Below are positions 1 to 9,385 of a stretch of DNA of 64,000 bases, one piece after another. The translations under genes were made by a program, and so were the position numbers. Within the stretch, counting starts at the first letter, position 1. Each line of letters begins with the position of its first letter. The notes below the pieces were generated by a model, which was not told where the DNA came from, searched no databases, and was given only the letters and a program-made list of their open reading frames with translations. This DNA comes from Microbacterium candidum. Lineage in GTDB: Bacteria; Actinomycetota; Actinomycetes; Actinomycetales; Microbacteriaceae. The stretch lies in assembly GCF_030315975.1 (NCBI RefSeq), contig NZ_JASXSZ010000004.1, positions 1-64,000 on the forward strand, in the 5' to 3' direction.

Positions 1-7
1 CGACCCT

Positions 8-3000
8 TCAGCCGCGGGCGCTCGCGCCCTTGACCGCGGAGACCTCGACGGCCCGCTCGATCTCCTGGCTGAAGCTGTTCCCGGCCGTGTCGGATGAGGT
101 GACGCGCAGGTCGATCCATCCGCCCGCATCCGGCACCGGCAGGGCCGCCGAGTAGGTCGCGACGTAGGCGCGGCCCCGGGCGAACCCGTCGCTCGTCGGC
201 GCGGGGCCCGCATCCGACGTCTGGCGCGACACGAGCGTGAGCGGCACGGGGACCCATCCGCCGCCGGGGACGCGCACCTCGACGGTGGTGTCCTTCACCG
301 GCGCGCTTCGGACAGCGCCCGCGAGGTGCCCGATCTGCAGGCCGATCGTGATCGGCGCGCCCTTCTTCCGATCGGTGCCCGCCTTGCCCGACGGGTCGAT
401 GCCGAGGTCGTAGTAGGCCTGGAGCAGCGGCTGCAGCCGGTAGGACCAGTCGTCCGACGTTCCGCTTGTGGTGAAGTCCCACTCGGTCACCGTCTTCGTG
501 GACGAAGGGAGTGACGTTCCATCGTGGGTCGTCGTCACCACGGCGCGCACCTTGGCGTCGCCCTCGGGCATATCCCAGTAGTTGATGTCCGGCCACGGCG
601 AGGTCTGCACGAGCGCGCCGTTGACGTAGAGGTCGGTGTTCATCGTTCCGGCAGGTGCCGGCAGGAACATGTCGAGCGCTCCGGTGTGCTCGACGTCGCC
701 GCCGTCGCTCCATGCCGGGGTATTCAGCGAGAGACCCGGTCCCACGCGCACCGGACCCCAGTAGCCCTGGCCGACGTACGGTCGCACGATCGGGCCGAAG
801 TACGCGGTCTTCAGCTGCTGGCCGGGCTTGTAGTGGCGCGCGATGTCCCGGATCACCCAGTCCGCGGCGATCGTCGCCACCTCCTGGTACCAGCCGACGG
901 AGGGGTCGACCCAGTCGGTGCGGACGAGCCCGCGCTCCGTCGGCATCGGAAGCCCGAAGCCGTATTTGCCGGTCGGCTCGAGATCCCAGCGCAGCTCGCC
1001 CACCTGGTCGCCCTTGTTTCCGTAGAACGTCGTGTCGACACGGGCGAGGTTCTGCGGACGGTAGGTGAGGTCGCTCGGCACCTGGTTCGCGCTGTAGCGC
1101 GCGAGGTCCCACACCTCGCTCGAGTAGGGCTCCCCGCTCCCGGATACCTGGCGGCGCGGGTGCTTGGCGAGGTCGGCGAGCACGGCCTTGCCCTGCACGC
1201 CGCTGATGGACGCCACCGGGATGCCGACGTTCGTGGCGCCGTCATCGCCGCCGACCCACTCGCTGAACTCGCCCTCGGCGTCGTTCGCGATGACGAGGAG
1301 CTTGACTCCGGCCGCGGCCGCATCGGCCGCCTGCTGCATCGTCGAGATGCCCGCCGAGCGCGTCACGACCGCGACCTGACCCTTGGCGCCCGCGGCGGCG
1401 AGCGCCTCCGGGCTGCCGTCGCCGCCATCGACGGCGAACGACTGGAGCCTGCCCTCGAGAGGCGTCGACCCGTACAGCGGGATGACGTCGAGCGCCGTGC
1501 CGCCGATCGAGAGGTTCAGGCGCGTGTGCGTCAGCCGCCACCGCGTCGTGAAGTCGAAGTGCGCGGCCTTCGCCACATCCATCGGCTGCGCCCACATCTC
1601 GTCGGCCCACACCGACACCAGCGCGCCGTTCTCGAAGTCGCCCTCGCTCAGGTTCATGCGACGCACGAGCTGCTCGAGGCCCTTCTTGCCGACGTCGGCG
1701 GTCACCTGCTTCGTCTTGCGCGCATCGAAGGCGACGGTCTTGTCCTTGTCGAGCGTGATGTAGGGGTCTCCCGCATACACCGTGGCGAGCGTGTCGGGCG
1801 TGCGCGCGACGTCCATGAAGGCGGTCGCGGAGTAGTGACCCACCGGCAGGCGCAGCGTCGTCGTGCCGGACACGTCCGGGAACACGTAGTCGCCCGTGTC
1901 GAGGTTGTACAGGATGGGGAAGGCCTCCAGCGGCTTGCCGGCGAAGTCGGATGCCGTGAGCGTGAGGTTGTAGCGCTCCGACTCCGTGATGAGGCCGAGT
2001 GCCGTGCGCGCGACCGACGCGCCGTTCACCGATGCGACGAGCGCGCCGGAGTGCTGCGTGCCCCGCGCGAGGGCCGCGCGGTCGGCGGTCACGGTGACCG
2101 AGGCGGTCCCGCCGGCCGCGATGTCGAGCGTCTTCGCATTCAGCGAGAGCGCTCCGGAGGCATCGGCGCCGCTCGATCCCGGGGTGGTGTCGGTGAACGA
2201 CGTCGACAGCGACACCGTGACCGCCGCCGCGCTCCGGTTCGTGTACGTGATGGTGCGCGACACGGGAGTCGGCGCGGCGCCCCACGACAGCATTCCGAAG
2301 TCGCCCGAACCGGACGCGACGACGGGTGTGTCGACGGCGGCGGCGACGTCCAGGGCGCCGGTGCCCGCCTGATACGACGAGAGACCGACGTCCTTCGCTG
2401 TGCTCACCACGGCTGCGCGCAGCTGCGCGCCGGTGTAGTCGGGATGCTGCTGCTTGACGATGGCGGCGGCGCCCGCGACGTGCGGGGTCGCCATCGACGT
2501 GCCGCTCATCGAGACGTAGTAGCCGTCGCCCGGCGATTGGGCCGACCGCGCGGCGGTGATGTCGTTGCCGGGCGCGGTGATGTCGGGCTTCAGCGCGCCG
2601 GAGCCGGCGAGGGGGCCCTGGTTGGAGAACCACGAGAGCGCGCCGCTCGGATCATCGACCGACCCGACCGTGAGCGCGTCTGCGGCGGAGCCCGGCGCAC
2701 CCATGCGCTCGGGCAGCCCGTCATTGCCGGCGGCGACGATGAAGAGCGCACCGGTCGACTCGGACAGGCTGTTCAGCGCCTGATCCATGAGGCTCGCGCC
2801 GTCGGACGGGGTGTCGGAGCTGAGGCTCATCGACACGATCGGGGCGTGCTTCGCCGCCCATTCCATGCCGGCGATGACCCACGAGTCCTGGCCGGAGCCG
2901 TCGGAGCCGAGCACCTTGCCTTCGAGCAGCGTGGTGCCGTCCGCGACACCGCGGTACTTGCCGCCGCTCGCAGCTCCCGTGCCGGCGATCGTGGACGACA

Positions 3001-3880
3001 CGTGGGTGCCGTGCCCGACGACGTCGTTCGCGACCTCCTCGCCGGGCACGAAGCTCTGCGAGTCCGCCGACACGCGGCCGGCGAGATCCGGATGCGTCGG
3101 GTCGTATCCCGTATCGAGGACCGCGACGGTCACGCCCGTGCCGGTGAGGCCTTCGGCCCACGCGTGCGGCGCGCCGACCCACGGCACGCTGGTGTCGAGC
3201 GTGGCCTTCACCTTGCCGTCGAGGTGGATCGCGGCGATGCCGCCCGCGAGTGACGGCGTCGCATCGAAGGTCGTGGGGCCGGACGTGAGCGCAGCCCAGG
3301 TCGCCGCCGCATCCCCGTGCGCCGCGGTCGCGGCCGCGCCGTCGATGCTCGCGAGCGGCCGGCCGACGTCGATGCCCGGGACGGGGGCGCTCGCGGAGAA
3401 GGCCTGCGGTCCCTTCTGCATCTCGAGGATGACCGGAGTCGCCGTGACGTGCGCGTCGTCGTACCCGTCGGCGATCAGTCGCGTCACGTTGAAGAGGTCG
3501 CGATCGAGGACACCGGCCGCGAGATAGCGCCGCACCGCGTCGGGGATGACGAGGAGGTCGCCGCGGACCGTCGCGGTGCGATATCCCGCACCCGGGGTCA
3601 CCGTGTCGACCTCGACCGTCTGCTTCCCGCCGGGGAGGGTGTGCACGTGCACGCGATCGCCGGTGATCAGCGTGACGGTGTGGTCTGCGCGGCTCGCCGC
3701 CTTCGCGGCGCCCTTGGCGGGAGGAGCGGCGTTGCCGGTGGCAGCGGCGGCTGCGGTGGCGGTGCTGGCAGCGGTGGCCGGCGCGGCGAGGCCGAGTCCG
3801 GCGGCCGCGATGGCGACGGTGCAGGCTGCGGCGATGACGGCGCGGGGTGCGCGCACGAAGGATCGGAATGCGTGTGGCAT
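8..3880 (-). CDS. Secreted S8 family (subtilisin-like) serine protease
   Basis: This 1290-residue protein is an extracellular endopeptidase of the subtilisin family. An N-terminal signal peptide (basic start, hydrophobic run, APATAAS cleavage region near residue 38) is followed by a propeptide. The catalytic domain holds Asp256 (VAVLDTGYDPTHPDL), His290 (GHGTHV) and Ser462 (MSGTSMATPHVAG), so the triad is complete. A protease-associated-like segment lies near residues 825-905, followed by a beta-rich C-terminal region. No LPXTG or membrane anchor is visible, so free secretion is likely. It is divergent from a helix-turn-helix regulator across about 120 bases. No clear ribosome binding site precedes the ATG. 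Family and triad are certain; substrate is unknown. Confidence 0.95.
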   Translation of the reverse strand: MPHAFRSFVRAPRAVIAAACTVAIAAAGLGLAAPATAASTATAAAAATGNAAPPAKGAAKAASRADHTVTLITGDRVHVHTLPGGKQTVEVDTVTPGAGYRTATVRGDLLVIPDAVRRYLAAGVLDRDLFNVTRLIADGYDDAHVTATPVILEMQKGPQAFSASAPVPGIDVGRPLASIDGAAATAAHGDAAATWAALTSGPTTFDATPSLAGGIAAIHLDGKVKATLDTSVPWVGAPHAWAEGLTGTGVTVAVLDTGYDPTHPDLAGRVSADSQSFVPGEEVANDVVGHGTHVSSTIAGTGAASGGKYRGVADGTTLLEGKVLGSDGSGQDSWVIAGMEWAAKHAPIVSMSLSSDTPSDGASLMDQALNSLSESTGALFIVAAGNDGLPERMGAPGSAADALTVGSVDDPSGALSWFSNQGPLAGSGALKPDITAPGNDITAARSAQSPGDGYYVSMSGTSMATPHVAGAAAIVKQQHPDYTGAQLRAAVVSTAKDVGLSSYQAGTGALDVAAAVDTPVVASGSGDFGMLSWGAAPTPVSRTITYTNRSAAAVTVSLSTSFTDTTPGSSGADASGALSLNAKTLDIAAGGTASVTVTADRAALARGTQHSGALVASVNGASVARTALGLITESERYNLTLTASDFAGKPLEAFPILYNLDTGDYVFPDVSGTTTLRLPVGHYSATAFMDVARTPDTLATVYAGDPYITLDKDKTVAFDARKTKQVTADVGKKGLEQLVRRMNLSEGDFENGALVSVWADEMWAQPMDVAKAAHFDFTTRWRLTHTRLNLSIGGTALDVIPLYGSTPLEGRLQSFAVDGGDGSPEALAAAGAKGQVAVVTRSAGISTMQQAADAAAAGVKLLVIANDAEGEFSEWVGGDDGATNVGIPVASISGVQGKAVLADLAKHPRRQVSGSGEPYSSEVWDLARYSANQVPSDLTYRPQNLARVDTTFYGNKGDQVGELRWDLEPTGKYGFGLPMPTERGLVRTDWVDPSVGWYQEVATIAADWVIRDIARHYKPGQQLKTAYFGPIVRPYVGQGYWGPVRVGPGLSLNTPAWSDGGDVEHTGALDMFLPAPAGTMNTDLYVNGALVQTSPWPDINYWDMPEGDAKVRAVVTTTHDGTSLPSSTKTVTEWDFTTSGTSDDWSYRLQPLLQAYYDLGIDPSGKAGTDRKKGAPITIGLQIGHLAGAVRSAPVKDTTVEVRVPGGGWVPVPLTLVSRQTSDAGPAPTSDGFARGRAYVATYSAALPVPDAGGWIDLRVTSSDTAGNSFSQEIERAVEVSAVKGASARG

Positions 3881-3944
3881 GAGGGGGGCGTACGCCTCTC
3901 GTTGGGGGGTGTCGTTCCACCGTCACACGGCGACGGCATAGAGT

Positions 3945-3980
3945 GCTGGCGGAGATACGTCCAGGCGGGTATCCGCCAGC
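3945..3980. promoter_or_regulatory. Inverted repeat in the divergent protease/regulator promoter
   Basis: Nine-base arms GCTGGCGGA (3945-3953) and TCCGCCAGC (3972-3980) flank an 18-base spacer. The repeat lies just after a possible -10 element TAGAGT (3939-3944) and 20 bases before the regulator start. It could be an autoregulatory operator or a leader hairpin. No function is shown by the sequence alone. Confidence 0.4.
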
Positions 3981-3999
3981 GCGAAGACGGGGGATCGGG

Positions 4000-4968
4000 A
4001 TGCTCGAGGCGATCGGACTCGGGGAGGAGCACACCGCGGTGTACAGCGGCGTGCTCGGGATGCCGTCGGCGGATGTCGAGCAGATCGCTCAATCGGCGTC
4101 GCTCTCGGTGCGCGAAGCGCGCCGCATCCTCGACGATCTCGAAGAGCTGGGGCTGATCGCGCGGCAGGCGTCCTCTCCCGGCCGGCTCGTCGCCTCGCCA
4201 CCCGCGGTGGCCCTGCGCCCGATCCTCCTCGAGCGCGAACGCCGTCTCGCCGCGGCGCACGAGGCGCTCGTGCAGCTCAGTGATATCTACCGGCGCGGTG
4301 CGGCGCAGCGCGAGGTGCCCGACGTCGTGGACGTCGTCCTCGGTCCCGAGGCCGTGGTGCAGCGGCTGGCGCAGCTGCAGGCGTCCGCGGAGAACCAGGT
4401 GTGCGTGTTCGTGCTCGAGGACGTGGCGCTCGTCGCGGGCCCCGAGAACGTCGAAGAGGACCTCGCCCTCGCCCGCGGGGTCCGCTATCGCGTCGTCGCC
4501 GAGCGCGCCGTGCTGGAGAGGCCGGGGTTCGTGGAGACGGTGCGCGAGCTCGAGCCCCTCGGCGAGGAGGTGCGCGTCGTGCCGCACCTGCCGACCCGGC
4601 TGTTCATCGCCGACGAGTCGATGGCGCTCCTGCCGATGTACTCGCGCGGCGAGCGGAAGATCTCGGGGGGTCTGCTCGTGCACCCGAGCGGACTGCTCGA
4701 CCTCGTCATCGAGACCTTCGAGCAGACCTGGCGGTCGGCGCCGGTGCTCGCTGCATCCGAGGGCATCGTGCACGACCCGACCCTGTCGTCGCTCGACGGC
4801 GACCTGCTGAGCCTGCTGCTCCTTGGACTCACGGATGCCGCGGCCGGTGCGCAGCTCGGGGTGTCGCTGCGCACCGTCCAGCGGCGGGTCGCGGAGCTGA
4901 TGGAGATCGTCGGGGTGACCACCCGCATCCAGCTCGGTGCGGAGGCGGTCCGTCGCGGGTGGGCGTGA
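4000..4968 (+). CDS. TrmB/LuxR-type helix-turn-helix transcriptional regulator
   Basis: A 322-residue DNA-binding regulator. The N-terminal region (about residues 1-60, ending AREARRILDDLEELGLIARQ) resembles a TrmB-like winged helix. The middle is a PLD-like or sensor region without clear motifs. The C-terminus (about 265-322: LLLLGLTDAAAGAQLGVSLRTVQRRVAEL) is a LuxR-type helix-turn-helix. The ATG at 4000 was preferred over upstream in-frame codons because GGGGGATCGGG sits just before it. It is divergent from the secreted protease, which is its likely target; that link is inferred from position. It ends convergently, 6 bases from the next gene. Confidence 0.85.
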   Translation: MLEAIGLGEEHTAVYSGVLGMPSADVEQIAQSASLSVREARRILDDLEELGLIARQASSPGRLVASPPAVALRPILLERERRLAAAHEALVQLSDIYRRGAAQREVPDVVDVVLGPEAVVQRLAQLQASAENQVCVFVLEDVALVAGPENVEEDLALARGVRYRVVAERAVLERPGFVETVRELEPLGEEVRVVPHLPTRLFIADESMALLPMYSRGERKISGGLLVHPSGLLDLVIETFEQTWRSAPVLAASEGIVHDPTLSSLDGDLLSLLLLGLTDAAAGAQLGVSLRTVQRRVAELMEIVGVTTRIQLGAEAVRRGWA

Positions 4969-4974
4969 CGCGCG

Positions 4975-5778
4975 TCAGTAGGCGGCGCGATCCTCATCGG
5001 GGCTGACCGGGATGAATCGGGATGCCAGTGCCTCCGAGCCGCGCGCGAGCATCGACACGTCGGCGGCGACGGCGATGAACGCGGCCCCGGCCACGATGTA
5101 GCCGTCGGCGGCGACCGGGTCGAAAGCGTTGACGCCGACGGGCTTGCCGGCCGCGCGGACCGCCGCGAACGTGCGCTCGACCGCCGCGAGGACGTCGGGA
5201 TGCGTCTGCTGGCCGAGGACGCCGAGGGAGGCGGCGAGATCCGCGGGGCCGACGAAGACGCCGTCCACGCCGTCGACGGCGGCGATCTCGGCGGCGTGCT
5301 CCACGGCATCCGCCGACTCGATCTGGACGAAGAGCGACACGTGGTCGTCCGCGTTCTGCAGGTAGCCGTCGACGCGGTTCCAGCGGGCCGACCGCGACAG
5401 CGACGAGCCCACTCCGCGGCGGCCCCGCGGGGGGTACCGCACCGCCGCGACGAGCTCGCGCGCCTGCGCGGCGTTCGACACCATCGGGACGAGCACGTTC
5501 TGCGCGCCGAGGTCGAGCACCTGCTTGAGGATGACGTCGTCGCCGTACGGCACGCGCACGACCGGTGTGACCGGATACGCAGCGACCGTCTGCAGCTGCG
5601 TCAGGACCGATTCGAGCGTGTTCGCCGAGTGCTCCATGTCGATGAGCAGCCAGTCGACGCCTGAGCCCGCGAGGACCTCGGCGATGAGCGGCGAACCCGA
5701 GCAGGCCCACAGCCCGACGAGTGTGCGATCGGAGGCGGCGATGCGCTCCCGGAGCGTGGTGTTCAGATGAACCGGCAC
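4975..5778 (-). CDS. hpaI: 4-hydroxy-2-oxoheptane-1,7-dioate aldolase (HpcH/HpaI family)
   Basis: A class II pyruvate aldolase of 267 residues that splits 4-hydroxy-2-oxoheptanedioate into pyruvate and succinate semialdehyde, the last step of homoprotocatechuate breakdown. Family marks are visible: LIDMEHS near residue 45, PVVRVPYGDD with the substrate-binding Arg, and VQIESADAVEHA followed by GVDGVFVGPADLA, carrying the Glu and Asp metal ligands. The start is a GTG at 5778 with GGGAGAG a few bases upstream; it overlaps the end of hpaH by 16 bases. It is the last gene of the hpa operon. The related 2-keto-3-deoxy-sugar-acid aldolases look alike, but the gene context supports HpaI. Confidence 0.9.
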   Translation of the reverse strand: MPVHLNTTLRERIAASDRTLVGLWACSGSPLIAEVLAGSGVDWLLIDMEHSANTLESVLTQLQTVAAYPVTPVVRVPYGDDVILKQVLDLGAQNVLVPMVSNAAQARELVAAVRYPPRGRRGVGSSLSRSARWNRVDGYLQNADDHVSLFVQIESADAVEHAAEIAAVDGVDGVFVGPADLAASLGVLGQQTHPDVLAAVERTFAAVRAAGKPVGVNAFDPVAADGYIVAGAAFIAVAADVSMLARGSEALASRFIPVSPDEDRAAY

Positions 5779-6548
5779 GTGATCTCTCCCATCGGACCGT
5801 AGTCGCAGCGCACCAGATCGCCCCGCGAGACCCACATGGGCCGCGTGAAGGAACCCGCGAGGATCAGCTCCCCGGCCTCGAGTCTGGCACCGTGCTGGTG
5901 GAACTTGTTCGCGAGCCACGCGACGCCGATCGCCGGGTTGCCGAGGACGCCCGCGGCCACCCCGGTCTCCTCGATCTCGCCGTTGCGGGAGAGCACGCCC
6001 GGCACCCACGGCAGGTCGACCTCGTCGAGCGTCTTGCGCGTGTCGCCGAGAACCATCGCGCCGTACGCGGCGTTGTCGCTGATGGTGTCGACGATCGTGC
6101 GGCCCTCGAGCTCGATGTGCGAGTTCAGCACCTCGAGCGCCGGCACGACGTAGTCGGTCGCGCGCAGGACGTCCTCGAGCGTGCAGTCGGGACCTTCGAG
6201 CGGCTCCTTCAGCGCGAATGCCAGCTCGACCTCGATCCGCACGTTCGAGAAGTCGTCGAACGAGATGTCGGACCCGGACGGGTAGACCGTGTCGTCGAAC
6301 ATCACGCCGTAGTCGGGCTCGCTGATGCCGGTCGCCTGCTGCATCGCCTTCGAGGTGAGCCCGATCTTGCGGCCGACGATCCGCCGGCCTTCGGCGAGGC
6401 GCGTGTCGCGCCACACTCCCTGGATCGCGTACGAGTCCTCGACCGTCGCCTCCGGATAGCGCGCCGTGATCCGCGGGATGACGCTGCGCTCACGGCCCGC
6501 CCGGGCGAGCTCGGCTGCGATCTGCGCGATCGTCTGAGGGTCAAGCAT
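5763..6548 (-). CDS. hpaH: 2-oxo-hept-4-ene-1,7-dioate hydratase
   Basis: A 261-residue hydratase of the fumarylacetoacetate-hydrolase superfamily. It adds water to 2-oxohept-4-ene-1,7-dioate, feeding HpaI. Visible marks include IVGRKIGLTSKAMQQATG (residues about 55-75), DYGVMFDDTVYP, the acidic stretch RIEVELAFALKEPLEGPD that supplies metal ligands, and VAWLANKFHQHG. Length is normal for the MhpD/HpaH group (about 260-267). GGGAG lies nine bases before the ATG. It is separated from hpaD by 127 bases containing a large palindromic repeat, and overlaps hpaI downstream. MhpD-type hydratases are close relatives; neighbours decide for HpaH. Confidence 0.92.
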   Translation of the reverse strand: MLDPQTIAQIAAELARAGRERSVIPRITARYPEATVEDSYAIQGVWRDTRLAEGRRIVGRKIGLTSKAMQQATGISEPDYGVMFDDTVYPSGSDISFDDFSNVRIEVELAFALKEPLEGPDCTLEDVLRATDYVVPALEVLNSHIELEGRTIVDTISDNAAYGAMVLGDTRKTLDEVDLPWVPGVLSRNGEIEETGVAAGVLGNPAIGVAWLANKFHQHGARLEAGELILAGSFTRPMWVSRGDLVRCDYGPMGEITCRFI

Positions 6549-6579
6549 CCTGTTTCTCCCTGTTCTTCGAAGGCTCAGC

Positions 6580-6666
6580 GCGTTTCGTCTCGCTTCGCTC
6601 GCTCAACGACCCGCAACAGATTCCCGCGGGTCGTTGAGCGAGCGAGGAACGAGCGAGACGAAACGC
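6580..6666. repeat. Large palindromic repeat, copy 1
   Basis: Two arms of about 35 bases, beginning GCGTTTCGTCTCGC and ending GCGAGACGAAACGC, form a long imperfect hairpin with AACGACCCGC/GCGGGTCGTT near the tip. A second copy is at 35290-35369. It lies between hpaD and hpaH inside the operon. It may act as a transcript-stability or attenuating hairpin, or be a non-autonomous repeat; there is no T-run typical of a terminator. Confidence 0.85.
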
Positions 6667-6675
6667 AGATGTCCG

Positions 6676-7839
6676 TCAGAGCTGGTGGCCGAGCTTGTAT
6701 TCGCCCTGCTTCCACTCCGGCATGGCGTCGTCCTCGTCCGGGCGCGTGTACGAGAAGCCGTCGGCGCCGATCGTGACCGCCATCTCGGAGCTGTCGGTGC
6801 GGGCGACGACCGGCTGCGGGTTGCCGTCGAGGTCGAGCACGAGCGAGGCGTCCGTGTACCAGGACGGCACGACGGGATTGCCCCACCAGTCGCGGCGCTG
6901 GTTGTCGTGGACGTCCCACGTGACGACGGGGTTGTCCGGGTCGCCCGTGTAGTAGTCCTGCGTGTACACCTCGACGCGGTGCCCGTCGGGGTCGCGCAGG
7001 TAGAGGTAGAACGCGTTCGAGACGCCGTGGCGGCCGGGGCCGCGCTCGATCGCGTCCGAGCGGCGGAGGGCGCCCAGCTTGTCGCAGATCGCGAGGATGT
7101 TGTGCTTCTCGTGCGTCGCGAAGCACACGTGGTGCATGCGCGGGCCGTCGCCGCCGGTCATCGCGGTGTCGTGCACGGTGGGCTTGCGCCGCATCCACGC
7201 CGCGTAGACGGTGCCCTCCTCGTCCTGGATGTCCTCCGTGACGCGGAAGCCGAGGTCCTGCATGTACTTGACGGCCCGCGGGACGTCGGGGGTGACCTGG
7301 TTGAAGTGGTCGAGGCGCACGAGTTCACCGGGGATGTGCAGGTCGTAGCGCCACGACATCCGCTCGACGTGCTCGGTCTGGTGGAAGAACTCGTACGGGA
7401 AGCCGAGCGGGTCGACGACGCGCACCGAGTCGCCGATGCCCTTCGTGAAGCCCTCCGGGTTGCGGCGCACCTCGCAGCCGAGCTCCGTGTAGAACGCGAC
7501 GGCCCGGTCGAGGTCCTCCGGCGTGCGCACGCGGTAGGAGAACGCCGCGACGCCGGCGATCGGGCCCCGGCGGAGCACGAGGTTGTGGTGGATGAACTCC
7601 TCCGTGGAGCGGAGGTAGATCGTGTCCTCGTCCTCCTCGGTCACGTACAGGCCCAGCACGTCCACGTAGAAGACGCGGGATGCGGCGAGGTCGGTGACGA
7701 CGATCTCCATGTACGCGCAGCGCAGCACGTCCGGGGGAGCGGCGGCGGGCGTGGGCGTCGGGTTCGACGGGTGGATGGGGGCCTCCTGGCTCGTGTAGAA
7801 GCCCGAGGAGGTGAGGGTCATGTCCTTGCGGTCGGTCAT
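6676..7839 (-). CDS. hpaD: 3,4-dihydroxyphenylacetate (homoprotocatechuate) 2,3-dioxygenase
   Basis: An extradiol ring-cleaving dioxygenase of 387 residues in the vicinal-oxygen-chelate fold, like the Brevibacterium fuscum enzyme. It opens homoprotocatechuate to 5-carboxymethyl-2-hydroxymuconate semialdehyde. The metal ligands map by spacing to His178 (RLDHF), His237 (MHHVCF) and Glu290 (HRVEVYTQDY), and the acid-base His to His223 (TVHDT). All spacings equal those of the B. fuscum ligands (155, 214, 267 and 200). A roughly 20-residue N-terminal extension rich in Pro and Thr is present. AAGGAC precedes the ATG. It is 27 bases downstream of hpaE and anchors the identity of the whole cluster. 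Confidence 0.96.
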   Translation of the reverse strand: MTDRKDMTLTSSGFYTSQEAPIHPSNPTPTPAAAPPDVLRCAYMEIVVTDLAASRVFYVDVLGLYVTEEDEDTIYLRSTEEFIHHNLVLRRGPIAGVAAFSYRVRTPEDLDRAVAFYTELGCEVRRNPEGFTKGIGDSVRVVDPLGFPYEFFHQTEHVERMSWRYDLHIPGELVRLDHFNQVTPDVPRAVKYMQDLGFRVTEDIQDEEGTVYAAWMRRKPTVHDTAMTGGDGPRMHHVCFATHEKHNILAICDKLGALRRSDAIERGPGRHGVSNAFYLYLRDPDGHRVEVYTQDYYTGDPDNPVVTWDVHDNQRRDWWGNPVVPSWYTDASLVLDLDGNPQPVVARTDSSEMAVTIGADGFSYTRPDEDDAMPEWKQGEYKLGHQL

Positions 7840-7866
7840 GTCAGCGTCCTTGCTCAGTTCCGGCGG

Positions 7867-9372
7867 TCAGTTCTTGCCGAAGGTCGGGTTGTGCACCTTG
7901 CCGAGCGTGATGTGCACGGCCTGCTGGTCGGTGTAGAAGTCGATCGAGCGGTAGCCGCCCTCGTGCCCGAGACCCGATGCCTTGACGCCGCCGAACGGGG
8001 TGCGGAGGTCCCGCACGTTGTTCGAGTTCAGCCACACCATGCCGGCCTCGACGGCCTGCGAGAAGTTGTGCGCCCGCTTGAGGTCGTTGGTCCAGATGTA
8101 GGCGGCCAGGCCGTACTTCGTGTTGTTCGCGAGGGCGAGGGCCTCTTCGTCGGTGTCGAACGGCGTGATCGCGACGACCGGGCCGAAGATCTCCTCCTGG
8201 AAGATCCGCGCGTCGGGCGAGACGTCGGCGAACACGGTGGGGGCGACGAAGTTGCCGGTGTCGAACCCCTCAGGGCGGCCGCCGCCGGCGACCAGGCGCC
8301 CCTCGGACTTGCCGATCTCGACGTAGCTCATGACCTTGTCGTAGTGCTCGGGGTGCACGAGCGCGCCGACCTCTGTGGCCGGGTCGTGCGGGTAGCCGAC
8401 CTTGACGCGCTTCGCCTGTGCCGCATAGCGCTCGACGAACTCGTCGTACACGTCGCGCTGGACGAGGATGCGCGAACCCGCGGTGCAGCGCTCGCCGTTG
8501 AGGGAGAAAACCCCGAAGATCGTGGCGTCGATCGCCGCATCCAGATCTGCGTCCGCGAAGACGACCGCCGGGGACTTGCCGCCGAGCTCCATCGACAGGC
8601 CCTTGAGGTGGGGCGCCGCGTTGCCGAAGATCAGCTGGCCGGTGCTGCTCTCGCCGGTGAAGGAGATGAGCGGCACGCCGGGGTGCTTGACGAGGGCGTC
8701 GCCCGCATCCTCACCGAGGCCGTTGACGAGGTTGAACACGCCCTTGGGAAGGCCCGCCTCCTCGAAGATGCCGGCCCACAGGGATGCCGACAGCGGCGTG
8801 AACTCGGCGGGCTTCAGGACGACCGTGTTGCCGGTGGCGAGCGCGGGGCCGAGCTTCCACGACTCGAGCATGAACGGCGTGTTCCACGGCGTGATGAGGC
8901 CCGCGACGCCGATCGGCTTGCGGTTCACGTAGTTGATCTGGCGTCCGGGGACCTTGAAGGTGTCGTCGGCCTGGGCGACGATCAGGTCCGCGAAGAAGCG
9001 GAAGTTCTCCGCCGCGCGGCGGGCCTGGCCGAGCGCCTGCGTGATCGGAAGGCCCGAGTCGAACGACTCGAGCTCGGCGAGACGGGCGTCGCGCGACTCG
9101 ACGATGTCGGCGATCCTGTGCAGGACGCGGCTGCGCTCGCGGGGGAGCATCCGGGGCCACGGGCCCTCCGTGAACGCGCGGGTGGCGGCGGCGACGGCCT
9201 TGTCGATGTCCGCCTTCTTGCCGGCCGCGGCCTGGAGGTAGACCTCGTTCGACACCGGGTCGAGGACGTCGAACGTGTCTCCGTCGACCGAGTCGACGAA
9301 CTCGCCGTCGATGTAGTGCTGGATGCGGGTGGGGAGGTCTGCGGGGACGTGTCCGCGGGTCAGGTCGGTCAT
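7867..9372 (-). CDS. hpaE: 5-carboxymethyl-2-hydroxymuconate-semialdehyde dehydrogenase
   Basis: An NAD-dependent aldehyde dehydrogenase of 501 residues acting directly after HpaD. Family motifs: GVAGLITPWNTPFML (about 150), SFTGESSTGQLI, LELGGKSPAVVF with the general-base Glu, and NGERCTAGSRI with the catalytic Cys. The ATG at 9372 is preferred because AAGGAG lies six bases upstream; an in-frame ATG 30 bases earlier has no such site. It lies 13 bases after the GntR gene and 27 before hpaD, so it is co-transcribed. The aldehyde dehydrogenase family is broad; the specific function rests on neighbours. Confidence 0.93.
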   Translation of the reverse strand: MTDLTRGHVPADLPTRIQHYIDGEFVDSVDGDTFDVLDPVSNEVYLQAAAGKKADIDKAVAAATRAFTEGPWPRMLPRERSRVLHRIADIVESRDARLAELESFDSGLPITQALGQARRAAENFRFFADLIVAQADDTFKVPGRQINYVNRKPIGVAGLITPWNTPFMLESWKLGPALATGNTVVLKPAEFTPLSASLWAGIFEEAGLPKGVFNLVNGLGEDAGDALVKHPGVPLISFTGESSTGQLIFGNAAPHLKGLSMELGGKSPAVVFADADLDAAIDATIFGVFSLNGERCTAGSRILVQRDVYDEFVERYAAQAKRVKVGYPHDPATEVGALVHPEHYDKVMSYVEIGKSEGRLVAGGGRPEGFDTGNFVAPTVFADVSPDARIFQEEIFGPVVAITPFDTDEEALALANNTKYGLAAYIWTNDLKRAHNFSQAVEAGMVWLNSNNVRDLRTPFGGVKASGLGHEGGYRSIDFYTDQQAVHITLGKVHNPTFGKN

Positions 9373-9385
9373 GTGTGCTCCTTGT

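Noticed and set aside
524-3253. Long open frame opposite the subtilase gene (909 codons)
   Set aside because: It is a high-GC antisense shadow: very rich in Arg, Gly and His, no domain, and fully covered by a gene with an intact catalytic triad.
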